Both the position numbers and the translations under genes were made by a program. From contig NC_132975.1 in NCBI RefSeq assembly GCF_047496725.1, positions 10,452,501 to 10,516,500 of the forward strand: 64,000 bases of DNA, read 5' to 3'. Shown here piece after piece: positions 1 to 12,210 of this stretch (positions are counted from its first letter, which is position 1; each line of letters begins with the position of its first letter). The notes under the pieces were generated by a model, which saw only the letters and a program-made list of their open reading frames with translations, did no database searches and was not told where the DNA came from. This stretch comes from Anoplolepis gracilipes. Lineage: Eukaryota; Arthropoda; Insecta; Hymenoptera; Formicidae.

Positions 1-3000
1 AGTTACGTGCCGCGAAAAACGATGAATGGGTTGTCAGAAATGAGTTGTTCGAATCACGCGGTGGAAGGTTCTTATCGCTCGGAATGAAGTAAAATATGAG
101 CCTGTTCAGAAACATTTATGTGCACGTGCTCAATAATGCTTCCTCGCCCCTGTCTGCGTCTAGTCACGCGATTGCGCTCTCGTCTCGTCTCGTCTCGTCT
201 CGTCTCGGCGCGAATTCTCTGTATACGTAATATAATACACAATATGTATTCGGTATAACAGAGCGCGCATCGAATGCAGGCTGTAATGTGAAATCAAATG
301 TTATTATAGTACATCATCCAGTAAATGTGTACACCGTCTGTTTTCTCACGACCAGATTTTGAACCGCTTTTGTAGATATTTTAGACATTTGTAAAATCGA
401 TAATCGACATAAAGTGTTGTATTGTTGCTTTTAAATATATTGTTTTTTTTTTATTAACTCATTATTTTTTAGGATATTAAACTAATAAAAAATTTCGGAT
501 ATTAGTATTAATCTGATATCGACATGTTTCATTGCTTAAAAAAAACGGAGTAATATTCAATATCAAGCAAAAAAAATTGATAAATTCAACTATTTGAATC
601 AAGAACGTCAAATAGAACTGAATATTAATAAAGAAACTAGTTATCAAGTTTATTTTATAAAAAGAAACGTAATAAAAATTAAGACGATCGAATGCCACTG
701 AAAAGAATGAACTTTAGATTCGTTTATTTGATCTAATAATAACATATTTTATATTTATTCATCTGCTTTCTTCCTAAGATCCAGTATCGAGAATCGATAT
801 GACGCTATGAGTGTTGTCATGAAAAATATTTCGTTTTCCTGAGCAGTTTACTTTCTTAATCATGGTGTTACGGTAATGGCAATTATGATGTAGAAAGATA
901 TCGATTATGTGTATATAGCGTCTCAGAAGAACTCAATATCAGTACGTTCTTAAATAAATTTGCAATTGCTTAAATTTTATTCTTAATTGGCACACATAGT
1001 TAAAGAGATATTTATAAAAATATTTAATACCTGAACAATTTTAAAAGTAAAGAATCAAGCTCTGAAATTAATAATAATAAGAATATTTAAGTTTAATTAC
1101 ATAAATTACTAAAATAAACTTTACTTCATACATCTATCATTTAATAATGAAAAAAATAATAAAATTGGCAATCTTTTTTTTGCAAACGGTAACAAGATAT
1201 CGGTAATAATTAAATTTTTGAAAAATTGATTTATCAAGAATAATAAAATAAGTTATTGTTCACTTTTTTTAAAAATATTTTTCAGTCAGTTACACGAAGG
1301 TGTTAGATAAATAAAAATAAGAAGACTAAAGAGAGGCGAGAAAAGCGTTCATGTCAAACGTGTAACGCGAAAAAGAATTCCTCACCTAGTTAACGTTTTT
1401 GCGCTTGGTATGCCAACAATCTTATATCTTTGCTGGTTGTAAAAATCCACTGTCGTAACCACTCACAATGTAACAAACTTACATCAAAGATGAATAACGA
1501 ACGTGGGACGTTCGTGCTGAAGCTTTCTTTGAGTGACAATGGGACATAAATGCGAGTTTTCTTGATCAAGTCGTGCGTCTCTTACCGATAACGACATATC
1601 GTTTTTTAATGGGCGGGTCAAAGGGGCGTTTGTTTTTATCTAATAATAATGCAGATCTGTGTCATACTTTTGCTTTTTTGCGTTCCTATATACTGACTTC
1701 CATTATTGCCCTGGATTCTCCCTATTCGATTGATAAATCCTACTATATTTCCTTGACTCTTTGATCGTGGCACAGATATATGTATATGTATAATATACGT
1801 ATGTACAATAAGGTTCGGAGAATCGTTTCTTTATGTATAGATTTTTTAATCAATCTTTGGATTGGATTTTGTTTTAACAGAAACGTCTATAAGTAATAAT
1901 AACTCTTGTATAAAAATAATAATAATACTATAACACGTTATTTTTACTTAATTTCAAGTCATTGTAAAATTTTATATTATTTTATTATTTGTACAAAAAT
2001 TAATTACAAGACTTATTTAAAATAAATATTAAAGAGCTGTGAGAAAAATCGTGAATCAATTTTATGTTAAAAAATTATTTATAAATTGATTGAATGATTC
2101 GCAGAGAAAAAGAGAGCTGTATAAAAAACACACACATTTCATATTAAATGAAAATTTTCATAGTTAAAAAAATTTAAATAATTTGATATATAATAATTAA
2201 AAAGTTCACATACGCACATATAGGCCATTCGTTAAAGTTACTTAATCGTTGTGTGCGATGTACATTTTTATTATTGGATATGCCGTTTTACCAGCCGTAA
2301 TCTGACACGTCTAGGGGTCTCACGTATTACAAAATCCGCATACATGTACAATATTCACATATTGAAAAGCAACTGGATCCGTGTAAGTAACCGTGTTAAT
2401 AATACTCGTATGTGCGTACATTTGTATGTGTATCGAGTTTCATATACATATGTATTTAAGCTTTAGAGAGATATTAAAATCTATTCATCTAAACATCTTT
2501 CGTAAAAATATTACTCATTGTCAGAATGAAATCGATATCATTTATGCAAAGTGGTTCGTGTTGCAAATAGCATGCGCACGCGTGCCGTTTATTAAAAAAA
2601 TAATAAAAGTGACGTAGTTAATTGTACACGAAGTAACGAGCTTTAAATACGAGTCAACGTGGAATGCGGGCGTTAATGGGAAAAGGCGCTGGCAAAGTAA
2701 ACGTTTATATCGATCGGCAAAGATTTAATACAACGGATATATTGATAAAATGTCACCCAAGGCTCAAATATCGTTCACGTTAAAGCGATAACAGCACATA
2801 AAATTTTTTTATTGATCGCCAAACGCAGAAGTGAATATTGCAGCGCGTAGCAAAGTTTCATGCTGCGAAAGAAGATCTGGTAAATAATTCGAGTTGAGTC
2901 TTCTGTGTAAAAAAGTTCTCTCAAACATTTGCGCAACATCTATTTGCGATGCAAAATATTTTTGATACAGCTTATTTTCTCTGTAGATAAATCATCATTA

Positions 3001-3121
3001 TGCAGAATCAATAACGAGTTATTTAGCTCTGCATTGTTTTGCTATTATTAACACGAAATTAATTAATACTGTTTTGATTTCGTCATGTTGATCGTAACAC
3101 AAAGAAATTGTTTACAAATTC

Positions 3122-3125
<4 letters not shown>
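1..3125. other. AT-rich DNA without a recognisable gene
   Basis: Mostly AT-rich, with short A and T runs. The open frames here are short and lack coding character. The only ordered structure seen is the pentanucleotide repeat near the left edge, listed separately. No tRNA, transposon end or splice-bounded exon was recognised. Confidence 0.6.
178..207. repeat. Pentanucleotide microsatellite (CGTCT)n
   Basis: Five perfect CGTCT units are preceded by a degenerate one. A related short run, CGTGT in three units, appears near 35861-35876. Confidence 0.9.

Positions 3126-3172
<47 letters not shown>
3126..3172. repeat. (TA)n microsatellite
   Basis: About 23 uninterrupted TA dinucleotides, flanked by AT-rich DNA. 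Confidence 0.95.
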
Positions 3173-3175
<3 letters not shown>

Positions 3176-3689
3176 ATTCTATATTAATCAAAGGATTTCC
3201 ATCGTTACAACTATAAACATAAATTCCTTATGCTTTTTCGACTCATTTCCCGCAAATTAAAATTTATAATTTTGCTATGGCAAATGTTGCTTGAAAAGTG
3301 AGCATGCAAAACAGAGTCTGCTCTTTATGGTCGTCCAACCACAAGATAATTTCTTACAGCGCACTTGAGAGAGCGAGAAATTTAATTGCCCAAGTTTGCC
3401 GCTTGACAACTTTTGTATCTTGTACGTTTCAAATATTGCATCAAAATGTTTCATCGCACTTGAAACGGTTGTAGTTGTGAAAAATTTTTCATATTTTTTT
3501 TTCACACAGGCCAGTAGGATAGTTAAAATTTTTGAGTCATAGAAAATTTACTAATGTGTTTTCTTTTGTTTTATTTGTTCTAATATCAAGAGTGTTAATC
3601 TCTTTTTTATTTCTAAATTTGTAATATTATTACAGCACAAACATTAGCCCTTTTTACAGATAATTTTATCAATAATCTTATCCGGGTCT

Positions 3690-4060
3690 ACTCATTAGAA
3701 TAAACGATCTAATTTGTTTCTGAAAGTCCACGGTGATTAAGAGATTAGATTGGTGCGAGGGGCTTAATTACGTTAACCTTGATTTAATCGCTCTAGGTCC
3801 ATCGTGTTTCATAATTATGTGCCTGGTAATGACCATAAATTATGGGACAACAAATCAGACTATTTAAGCATATAATTTACCAATATTTGCACGTATCGAT
3901 CCGTGCGCCTAAGGCCATTTACATCGTTCTCATGCACGCCGAAGCAACTTCCGAAAACGGAAATTACATCCGCCGAATGACAACGTGGAAAGTTTAATTC
4001 CTCGCTTGGTGCTTATATTAAGTCCTTAAATAATTTACATCCACGCGTTCGTAAGTCGTT
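3690..4060. promoter_or_regulatory. Homeodomain-motif-rich block, possible enhancer
   Basis: This stretch has more mixed composition than its neighbours. It holds several TAAT-core and GATTA/TAATC motifs: GATTAAG, GATTAG, CTTAATTAC, TTTAATCG, ATAATTATG and CATAAATTATG. It also has a GTTAAC site. No long open frame crosses it. TAAT cores are expected by chance in AT-rich DNA, so a regulatory role is inference only. Confidence 0.2.
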
Positions 4061-4293
4061 AGTATAATTTATGCGTTTTTTACTTTGTAACGTAGTAAAT
4101 ATTTTATCCATGTTGATCGTTTCTCAGAAAAATAAAAACTATACGATGCTAATATAAAAATAGCAATACAGAAGTGTTATTAGCTACATTTTTTATTTTT
4201 TACCTTAGTATTCTGTCAATTTTTTCAATCATATTTTCTTTACAATATGAAAATGTAATTGCTAAATTTCTGATATATTTTTGAATTTTGTTT

Positions 4294-4319
4294 AATATAT
4301 ATATATATATTGTGTGTGT
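4294..4319. repeat. Compound (AT)n(TG)n microsatellite
   Basis: About eight AT units run directly into about four TG units. Confidence 0.85.
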
Positions 4320-4479
4320 ATAATGCAATTTTTTTTTTGATTGCACAAAGTTAATTTAACATTGTAAGGTTATAATACTATCGTGGAAATGGTTTATGTT
4401 TAATTGTACAAAAAAATGTATCAAACAGAAATTATCCAAGAGAAGTTATATTTTCCTTAACAAGATTTTTATCATCGTT

Positions 4480-4780
4480 GACGACAGTGTCTACAATAGG
4501 AATGTTTTTAATGCATTCATGCATGACTCTTCACATTCCTTTCTATAGCGGGAATATAGAAAGTGATTTATAAAAGAGAAGCTATAACGTGCATGATAAA
4601 CTTGATTCTCCTCGGTAAAATCTACGTGAAAAAATCCCGACAGTTAATCACACTCCAAAGTTAATTAGCGCATGATTAATTAACCGTATGTCAAAGTATC
4701 AAATCGACCGATCTCTAGAGAGTTCGCTGACTTCAGTTCGAAACTTCCGGTTAATTAACCTTTCGTCGATGTAACGAGCA
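4480..4780. promoter_or_regulatory. Paired TTAATTAA-type sites, possible enhancer
   Basis: A perfect palindrome GGTTAATTAACC lies at 4749-4760. A near copy, GATTAATTAACC, lies 75 bases upstream at 4674-4685, and GTTAATTAG lies just before that. This arrangement resembles binding sites of POU/HNF1-type or Q50 homeodomain proteins. No coding signal was seen. Regulatory function is inferred from motif shape only. Confidence 0.22.
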
Positions 4781-6100
4781 AATTACAGAAAATATCTTAA
4801 CGCGTATGCTTATATGCAGTTGTAAATACAATTGTATTATTGCTTTACTGCATCTTAGATGATTTGTAAGATTGATATATATATATATCTCGTCAGCTCA
4901 TATTTTGAATGAAGTTGATTCTGTGTATCCGGGAAGATCTACATTCTTTATTATACTTGCAATCCTTTTCCCTTACTTCCTCGTTATTTTCTTTTAATTA
5001 AGATGAAAATGACTCGACCGACCATATTAATGTAGAGATGCACGTGCATTTTCCAACATGTGGAATTTGCAAGTGCGAGCTTATCGACAGAAGGAATTTG
5101 TGGGCAAGAGAGATTCGCGTGTAATAAAATTATTTATGTACGAAAAAGAGTTTATCTACTCACAATACTCTCTTTCTCGACTGATAGTAACATCATTTAT
5201 TAAGAAACATATATAACACCTCGGCTTTCATGCATTATTTGCAATATTTGAAAAAAACTATTATATATTTTTATCATTTATCATTTTGTGTTATGAGATT
5301 TAAATATTTAAAATATTTGTGTATACATAATATGAATATTTATATATTTATAGTAGGTCTTTCTTTAAATTATATTAATAAAGTTTGTCATGCGTTTATC
5401 GTACCTGCTTGATCCATTGAGTTTTACTTAAACTGAAACGTGGTAGATGTCATCCTAAGTATTCCAAAGTATCATTGACATTATATTATTAACAATTCTG
5501 AAGATTATTTATATATACAGTCAAAAAGTTTTATTAATAAGAAAATATATAAAGACAAATAAGCAATCAAAATAATAACAAAAAGGCAATTTTACTCTTT
5601 GAAAAATGAAAAAGAAATTATAATCCTTAATCTATAAAGCGTATGATTGAATGAGAATAATTTAGGAATTTAATTAATAATTAATAATTTAAGAATTTTA
5701 GCAAATTTGAAAACAAAAATTATATATGTGCGCGTAATGCTATAATAAGCTTGAACATATGTACGAGCCACGGTATTATAAATTCGTTGTCATATATACC
5801 TATAATCTCGACTGCATAGTTATTGCTCAGCATATTAGCTGTTTTACTGTGATAATGTAATCATTTCACAAAGAATTATTTTACACAGTTGCGTATTTAT
5901 GTTTACACATGCAAAAACCAGTCGTATTTTTGGCAGTATATGGAGTTATTGTCTCTGGCAATTTCAATTAACTGTGTAATACTTATTTATAAACATTATT
6001 ATATTAATTCATAATTTTTTATCTTTAAAGTTTAAAATGATTATTATATATAAAAAATAGAAAATCAGAGAAAATTTGTTTATAAATATTTTATCCATTT
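4781..6100. other. AT-rich DNA, nothing recognised
   Basis: AT-rich sequence with scattered A/T runs and a short TA run near 4877. The frame at 5230-5412 is poor in codon diversity and looks like chance. No repeat arms or exon-like blocks were seen. Confidence 0.6.
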
Positions 6101-6104
6101 CAGA

Positions 6105-6111
<7 letters not shown>

Positions 6112-6138
<27 letters not shown>
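6112..6138. repeat. (GA)n microsatellite
   Basis: Uninterrupted GA run of about 13 units, preceded by imperfect GA/GAAA. Confidence 0.9.
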
Positions 6139-6471
6139 AATAGGGAGAGACAAAAATAATAAAAATCAGAGGAAAAGGTTTTTCAACGAAAAGATAATTT
6201 TAACAATATATATGGCGCACTTCACTTGAAAATTTCAATTTTATTCCAGTCTGTCGGCAACGCGATCAATATAACGTTGCATGCGATTAGGAAATTCTCG
6301 TGAAATTAAATTTCCACGAGAGTGAACCTAGTTTATGTTCCGTTCTCTATAGGTATATACTATAATATACTACGCGATGAGAGACAATAATCTGCGCGCG
6401 TTCGAGGATCGGAGGATACATAACAAATTCCCGATCAAAACGTTAGATAACGTCCACAAGAAGGAGCAGAG

Positions 6472-6522
6472 TCTCTCCCTCCCTCCCTCCCTCCCTCCTT
6501 CTCTCTCTCTCTCTCTCTCTCT
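6472..6522. repeat. Compound (CCCT)n(CT)n microsatellite
   Basis: About five CCCT tetramers run into about eleven CT dimers. On the minus strand the same bases create an artefactual GGREGGRE/REREREG peptide, which should not be read as a gene. Confidence 0.9.
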
Positions 6523-7249
6523 TGCTCTGTAGTAGATGAGCAAACAATTGGTTGACATAAGCGAACAATGTATCTATAATCGTGGACTAAAAGCAGCGAT
6601 GCAAATTGGGACTAAGATAATGCCACGAACGATGCCATCGATACCTGATGGGACTTGCTCCTGCATGCTCGTATATACATATGTGTGCGGCTTTGAAAAT
6701 GAACCGTGCATATAACACACACGTAACACACATACATGTACATACATGAATGCAGTTGCACACGTGGCGCGATTGTATATATGCGGTATACGTATGATTT
6801 GGCGGAATCGGCTTTGCGGTCGACCATCGAATATATCACTGCAGCTTTTGTAGCTTTGATTCCGATCGTCAACGAGAATGAGGGTCAGCGGTGCACCAAC
6901 CGGCTATTTTTATGCCGTAGGTAGGTACCCTCTCTGAAATGAAGTTGGCTTTCGTGCTGTTCCGCTTGCAATCCGTCGCAAGCGGCACTCTCTCTCTCTC
7001 TCTCCAAAATTGCCACTTTGAGCGAAGATATATCAAGTGGGGATTTAATTCTTTGACACGGATTTCAAGCACCACGCACACCCCTGATGTAAATACCCGT
7101 CCACTTTTATGTTACAAGATACGTAATTTAATCGAAGATTAGGGTTACCATGTATTTTACATACATAATATTGATTTTAAATATATTATTTAATAATAGA
7201 TATTGAGGGAATAATAATAGAGTTCAAATAATACTAATATCATATCTAG

Positions 7250-7250
7250 T

Positions 7251-7281
<31 letters not shown>

Positions 7282-7287
7282 GGGGGA
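7250..7287. repeat. Compound (TA)n(GA)n with G run
   Basis: TA repeat to about 7264, then GA repeat to about 7281, then six G residues. Confidence 0.85.
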
Positions 7288-7605
7288 GGAAGATCTAAAT
7301 AAGCACATAGAATTATTAACCTCATTTCAGCAGCAAAAGTGAAACGATATAATCCGTTATTCTTGGGAATTGTAGAAAAAACTTTAGACTACTTGGTACG
7401 ATGGACTTCTCTCGTTTCCATTTTAAAGCCACGCGGATTTGCATTTAAGTCAGTTGATACAGCCGCATACATCGAAACCTTGGAATCTCTATTACGCTAT
7501 TAAACGTATGACTATCATTTTCTATTCATTATAAAACAATAAAGCAATAAAAACTTTGTTGGAGTTTGCTTTACGATTCGTATATTAACATGTAAAGTTA
7601 TTTGA

Positions 7606-7608
<3 letters not shown>

Positions 7609-7647
<39 letters not shown>
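7609..7647. repeat. (TC)n microsatellite
   Basis: About 19 uninterrupted TC units in otherwise AT-rich DNA. Confidence 0.95.
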
Positions 7648-7648
<1 letters not shown>

Positions 7649-7799
7649 TCTCTAATGACATCGTTGCGTGATCAAATTTAACTATAGTAGCTAAAAGCTA
7701 ACAAAGTTGAATAAGAAATTAGACAACGACGAGAATTATATCAAGCGACGTATTAACAAACACGTCTCGCTACATGACCATCTTCTTTGGAACGTACGG

Positions 7800-8420
7800 G
7801 AGTCATCGATCCATCTTATCTTCGCGCCATTCCATTGTGCTCAGGCGCTTTAACGAGTGCCGATGGGACCGGTAAGCACGATGCAAGAAAGAAGGGTTGA
7901 AAGAACCGACGTTGAACGCGAGGGGAACGGAGGGGTGTGCAGGATATACTTAAGGTAGGACGCAGTCGTCGGGTGAGGGGGGACTCTCTTTTCGCGACCA
8001 GGGTATTAAAGCCATTCCGCGTAGCTGGCACTGAAGAGTCCCCGGGGCACGTCACGGCATTCGCCGCGGCTCCCGAAGGATTTAAAGAATGGAAAAGCTC
8101 GCGTACACACACCCTATGTTCCGCACACACGCTCCTTCCCGCGTGCGCGGGCAAGTTAAGGAGGATAGGGTGACGGGTATAGTGGCGTAAATAAAAATAA
8201 CGTCGCTCTCTACCTGCGAGAGACGGGTGGTAAATGAGCCGCTCCTGGTGGATCATTTGTCACCATGCCCCGGGCTGAGCGCGCCTGATATTACTGTTGT
8301 GAGCCGAGGGTGTCATTATACGACGTCGGTCGATCATCGGGCACGCAGCGTTTATGCGGACGTTAATTGTCGCCATTATTCTGCGCTGCTGTACATCCGC
8401 GCTTGCGGTCCGCGACGGCG
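7800..8420. other. CpG-rich island without a convincing gene
   Basis: GC- and CpG-rich stretch with overlapping open frames on both strands: 146 residues on the minus strand, and 78 and 96 on the plus strand. Competing frames of this kind are expected in GC-rich DNA, and none shows a family motif. It might be a regulatory island or a noncoding exon. Confidence 0.4.
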
Positions 8421-8479
8421 GTTCTTTGTAAATGAGAAACTCGTTCGTTATCACATGCAGTATATAGCGCTTATACATT

Positions 8480-8499
8480 TGTGTGTGTGTGTGTGTGTA
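8480..8499. repeat. (GT)n microsatellite
   Basis: About ten GT units following a TATATAGCGC segment. Confidence 0.9.
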
Positions 8500-10600
8500 T
8501 TTGCGTGTATAGTATAGATCACCTTATCTATAATAAATTTGCGGAATGTTAGGAACGTAATACGTCACGCGTTCATAAATCTAAAGGTTCTCATCTATCA
8601 CAATAATTTCCAATTATTGTAATTACGTTGCTGTAATAAATGAACGTGGCGCAATAATGAACAATTTATCAATTCAATCATTAGCAGTGGTTAAAGTTCA
8701 TTTCTGAAGAATATTATTGATAGGTAATTACATATGAGTCACGTTTGCGCGAAATATTAAAGGAAAATTTAAAATTATAAAGGAATGGTAGCGTGAATTA
8801 CCTTTCTGACGTATTTTATAGATTCAACTTTATATGCATTATTATACGATATTGGGATTAATTAATTATAGAATTCAACTTGCAAAAAAAAATTATACAT
8901 TAAATTAGGAATCAGATTCAAAACAAATATATTTGCGCGATAAATCTAGAAATCGCTACACGTTACGATCCGGTATTCGGTGACGAGGAATTAAAAGTTT
9001 GGACGCTATAACGGTATGTTTTATGATGCGCTACACGCGGCGAGAAACACCGCGAAACATTTCAGCATTGCGGAGTTTTTTTCCCACATGACTTGTAACT
9101 TTTGCGAAAGCGACTTGGAACTTTTAGAATACGCGACCGTACACGATACGCGCGTCGTATAAAATACAGCGCGATGTCATTAAAAGAGCTAATGAGTATA
9201 TATATGTCGTATTTCCGCTTTAAGCGAACATTTCGTTGGGATTTGACGTTTCGAGTATTCAAAGGTATCGTTATATTTTGAACAAATACGGCGTTTTAGT
9301 TATACGATCCTCTAAAGCAAAGATAAGAATTTTCCTCTATATTTTTAATTAAAAATTGAAGTATGTACATATGCGTCATGCGAAATTTCTAACAGCACCA
9401 TATAGAAGGATAATATTATGTCATTATTATAATCGTTGCAGTTTGATGTAATAAATATAAAATTAATGCGCTGAAAAAAGATCAAAAGTAGATTGTATGT
9501 GAAATTTTTTAATTGAACGTAATTGTGTTAAGTAAGGGAGAATGAAGAATACATTTACAAATCAGAGCTCGAAAAAAAATTTTTATTTCCAGAAATAAAA
9601 AAGTAAAGAATATTTCTGAAATTTTGTATTACGCTACAAGGAGTTAATAAAATCCGGTCGTTCATGATATTGTAGTGTAGAACTATCAATTCCTCGATGG
9701 AAAAAAAGAAAAAGTAGGATTTTTCCAAAAAAATATCTGTCACACACATGGTCCACGGTCGAACGAGGAAATTCGTAAAACGAGAAAGAGAGAGAAAGAC
9801 GTTATCGTTCGCAGGCACGCTCGTCTTTTTTACCGTCTTTAAGATTCGCTAGCCGCAAGCACACTCATTTTTGCGCCTTTGGCGAAGTTCTCAACGCAAA
9901 AGCGATAGCAGTCTCTTGCCTTTCTAAGCGAACGCGTGTCGGAAAAGCGAGCGGAGAATTGTTGGTAAGTGGCAGAGAGAAACGGGAGAGGATTCTGGAT
10001 AAAAGCGGAAAGGCGGATGGGGAAAACGAGATCGAAGAAGAGATCACTCGTGGCATTCGAGGGTGCGTCGATTTGACCAACACCGAGGAACAAATCAGCG
10101 TAAATAGCGAGCAGACTGTCCGAATAGATACGTTAAAACTTCATTCGATACGTTAATAGAACAGCTATTCAATATCCGGCAATATGACGTTTTAATAGTA
10201 ATTCAGAAATATTTTGTTAGTATGAATTATATATATATCGATATTAAAGACTAAATAACATTAATATCACGGTTCTCGGATACAAATACTTGTTGTATAA
10301 TAATTTAATTTTTAAATAATAATTTATAGAGATTTAATAATGTATGTAATATAAAGATGATAATAATATCCATTATCATTACTCTCAGGACGATAAAATT
10401 AAAACATGCAATTTATTACCATGTAACTATTTTATATACAAAGATGTGTCCGATACGATTATCGAAAAAACATTTTAATGACAGGATTTTTGAAAATTTA
10501 TTACTGGGAATATTTCCAATACAACATTTATGTAATAAAATATAATATTTAAAATAAAATATAAAATTGCTTTTCTGTCCTTTCTTATCTGTTACGGAAG
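8500..10600. other. Mixed AT-rich DNA, nothing recognised
   Basis: AT-rich sequence with a somewhat richer part at 9750-10140 that carries competing short frames on both strands. No splice-bounded coding block, terminal inverted repeat or tandem array was found. Confidence 0.55.
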
Positions 10601-11080
10601 AACAGTATGAACGTTTTACGCTAGCCTCATGACGTTCAATAGAAAGAACAGAAACGAAACGAACGAGAGAAGAGGATAAGCGAGAACGGTCTTGCAAAGA
10701 GACGCAATATCCTTTAGGGTGGAGGGTCATTCGAATCGGAGGGTGGACAAATAGAAGGAAGGAAGACGAAAGACGAGAAATGGTGCGCGATCGCGCGAGC
10801 TTAACGCGTTCAAGATCGTTACTCCACCCTCGTCCGAAAGCACGTATCGCGCACAATTCTCCGCTTGTAATACAGAGGCCGCTTAATAATTTCTTGCAGA
10901 AGTTAACGGGCGCTCTCGTGTACCGTGTTTTTTTAAATTCCCGCAAGTATTTCAGCGGCGGCGAGTTATTGCCGCGACAAGAGCAAATGGCACGCGGACG
11001 TGCCACGCCGACGCTCGACTCGTTTGCGGCAGAAGAACGTTAAGACTTAACACGAGAAATTCCCCCAGAGACGCGACGGT
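10600..11080. other. CpG-rich segment without a convincing gene
   Basis: GC-rich segment with opposing open frames: the C-proximal part of a 196-residue minus frame, and an 87-residue plus frame. Neither has a recognisable domain. The minus frame runs into AT-rich low-information DNA, which argues against a real exon of that extent. Confidence 0.4.
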
Positions 11081-11133
11081 ACTAAAATGGAACATGATCG
11101 CGCTTAGGGATATCGGTTTTCGCGGACGTTACA

Positions 11134-11253
11134 GGAATAATGTACGATTCGTCGAAAATTGCGTATTACGTGTAAACGCATACATTTATTTCTTACTTAA
11201 ATTCCGAGTCTCGCAATTTTTCTCGTATAACTTCTCGTATATACTTCAATATA

Positions 11254-11298
<45 letters not shown>

Positions 11299-11444
11299 TA
11301 TTTAATATATATTCAAGTACCAATATAAAAATTTGGAAAGATATTTTCTTTGAAATATTTATAAAATTGCGAGACTCGGAATTTAAGTAAGGAATAAATG
11401 CGTTACACATAATAAGCAATTTTCGACCAATCGTACATTATTCC
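11134..11444. mobile_element. 311-bp hairpin (MITE-like) with TA-repeat loop
   Basis: The left arm 11134-11220 is the reverse complement of the right arm 11363-11444, with only scattered mismatches and small indels. Both ends read GGAATAATGTACGATT inward, and the inner ends read CTCGCAATTTT. The loop of about 140 bases is AT-rich and contains a TA run at 11262-11290. There is no coding capacity. This is the shape of a foldback element or MITE. No target-site duplication was convincing, so the family is unknown. Confidence 0.75.
11262..11290. repeat. (TA)n microsatellite in hairpin loop
   Basis: About 14 TA units inside the loop of the 311-bp hairpin. Confidence 0.9.
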
Positions 11445-11460
11445 ATATATATGTATATAT

Positions 11461-11782
11461 ACAGGGTGTCTGGTAAGTGAAAAACCTGCTAAGATTCTTG
11501 AAATCATTTGGAGACGATTTTTTCTCAGCGAAAATGTCGAGGCATCAGTAATTTTCGAGTTATAAGCGATTGAAGAAAGGCGCTTTTCGCAAACTAAACT
11601 TTTTGAAGTTAAAAAATTACTAAAACTATATTCTTCAATTAATTTCAGATAGAGTTTACTTTAATAGAATATTAATTTAAGCCTTAATTACAAAGATATC
11701 ATAATGATAAAAATTGGAAACTTGCAAAAAAATGATGACGTCTCTCGATATTTTTGCTGAGGAAAAATCGATTCCAAATGAT
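11461..11782. mobile_element. Second foldback sequence beginning ACAGGGTGTC
   Basis: Segment 11503-11547 (ATCATTTGGAGACGATTT onward) matches the reverse complement of 11733-11782 (ATCATTTGGAATCGATTT on the other strand). The match continues through CTCAGCGAAAATGTCGAG / CTCAGCAAAAATATCGAG. The intervening ~185 bases are AT-rich and noncoding. The left boundary is taken at ACAGGGTGTC, after a TATATA stretch, by analogy with similar motifs near 26596 and 55838. Likely a transposon fragment or MITE; family not recognised. Confidence 0.5.
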
Positions 11783-11799
11783 CTATATACGTATAATAC

Positions 11800-12210
11800 A
11801 TAATAAATTTTTGAATCTATGAATCTCTCTTTGTATTTGTGTCTTTCCTTGGATTCTCTAGATCCCTTCGCTCGTATTTCTAAATTTACAAATTCAGGAA
11901 CTTGAATTAACACAAGTTTTAAAATCCGTATAAATCTTTGGATCTATAGATGGATTGTGAACGCATAGATTTTGGTATTAAAGATCCTCACACGTGTAGT
12001 GAGTTCTCAAAGTTTCGCATTCTTAAATTTATAACTATACTTTATTCACAGAAATATGAATTCGCAGACACTTAAATCTACAGATTCTTTGATTCATAGG
12101 AGTTTTGAACTCTTCATAAATTTACAGATCCTGAAATTTAAACATATTTTCTTGTGATCCTGCTATACACAGATTCTTTGATATACCGGAGTTATTAAAC
12201 ACATTGTTTC
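11800..12210. repeat. Highly degenerate tandem-like repeat
   Basis: Variants of two motifs recur: AAATTTACAnATnC (11882, 12118, related 12073) and AnATCTTTGGATnTAT / CAGATTCTTTGAT (about 11932, 12082, 12172). The order and spacing of the pair at 11882/11932 resemble those of the pair at 12118/12172. This suggests an old repeat of roughly 240 bases, or a decayed satellite. Divergence is high and the boundaries are uncertain. Confidence 0.3.

Noticed and set aside
2845..2865. GTAGCAAAGTTTCA resembling miR-87
   Set aside because: Seed bases differ from the known microRNA, and the flanks do not fold into a precursor by eye.
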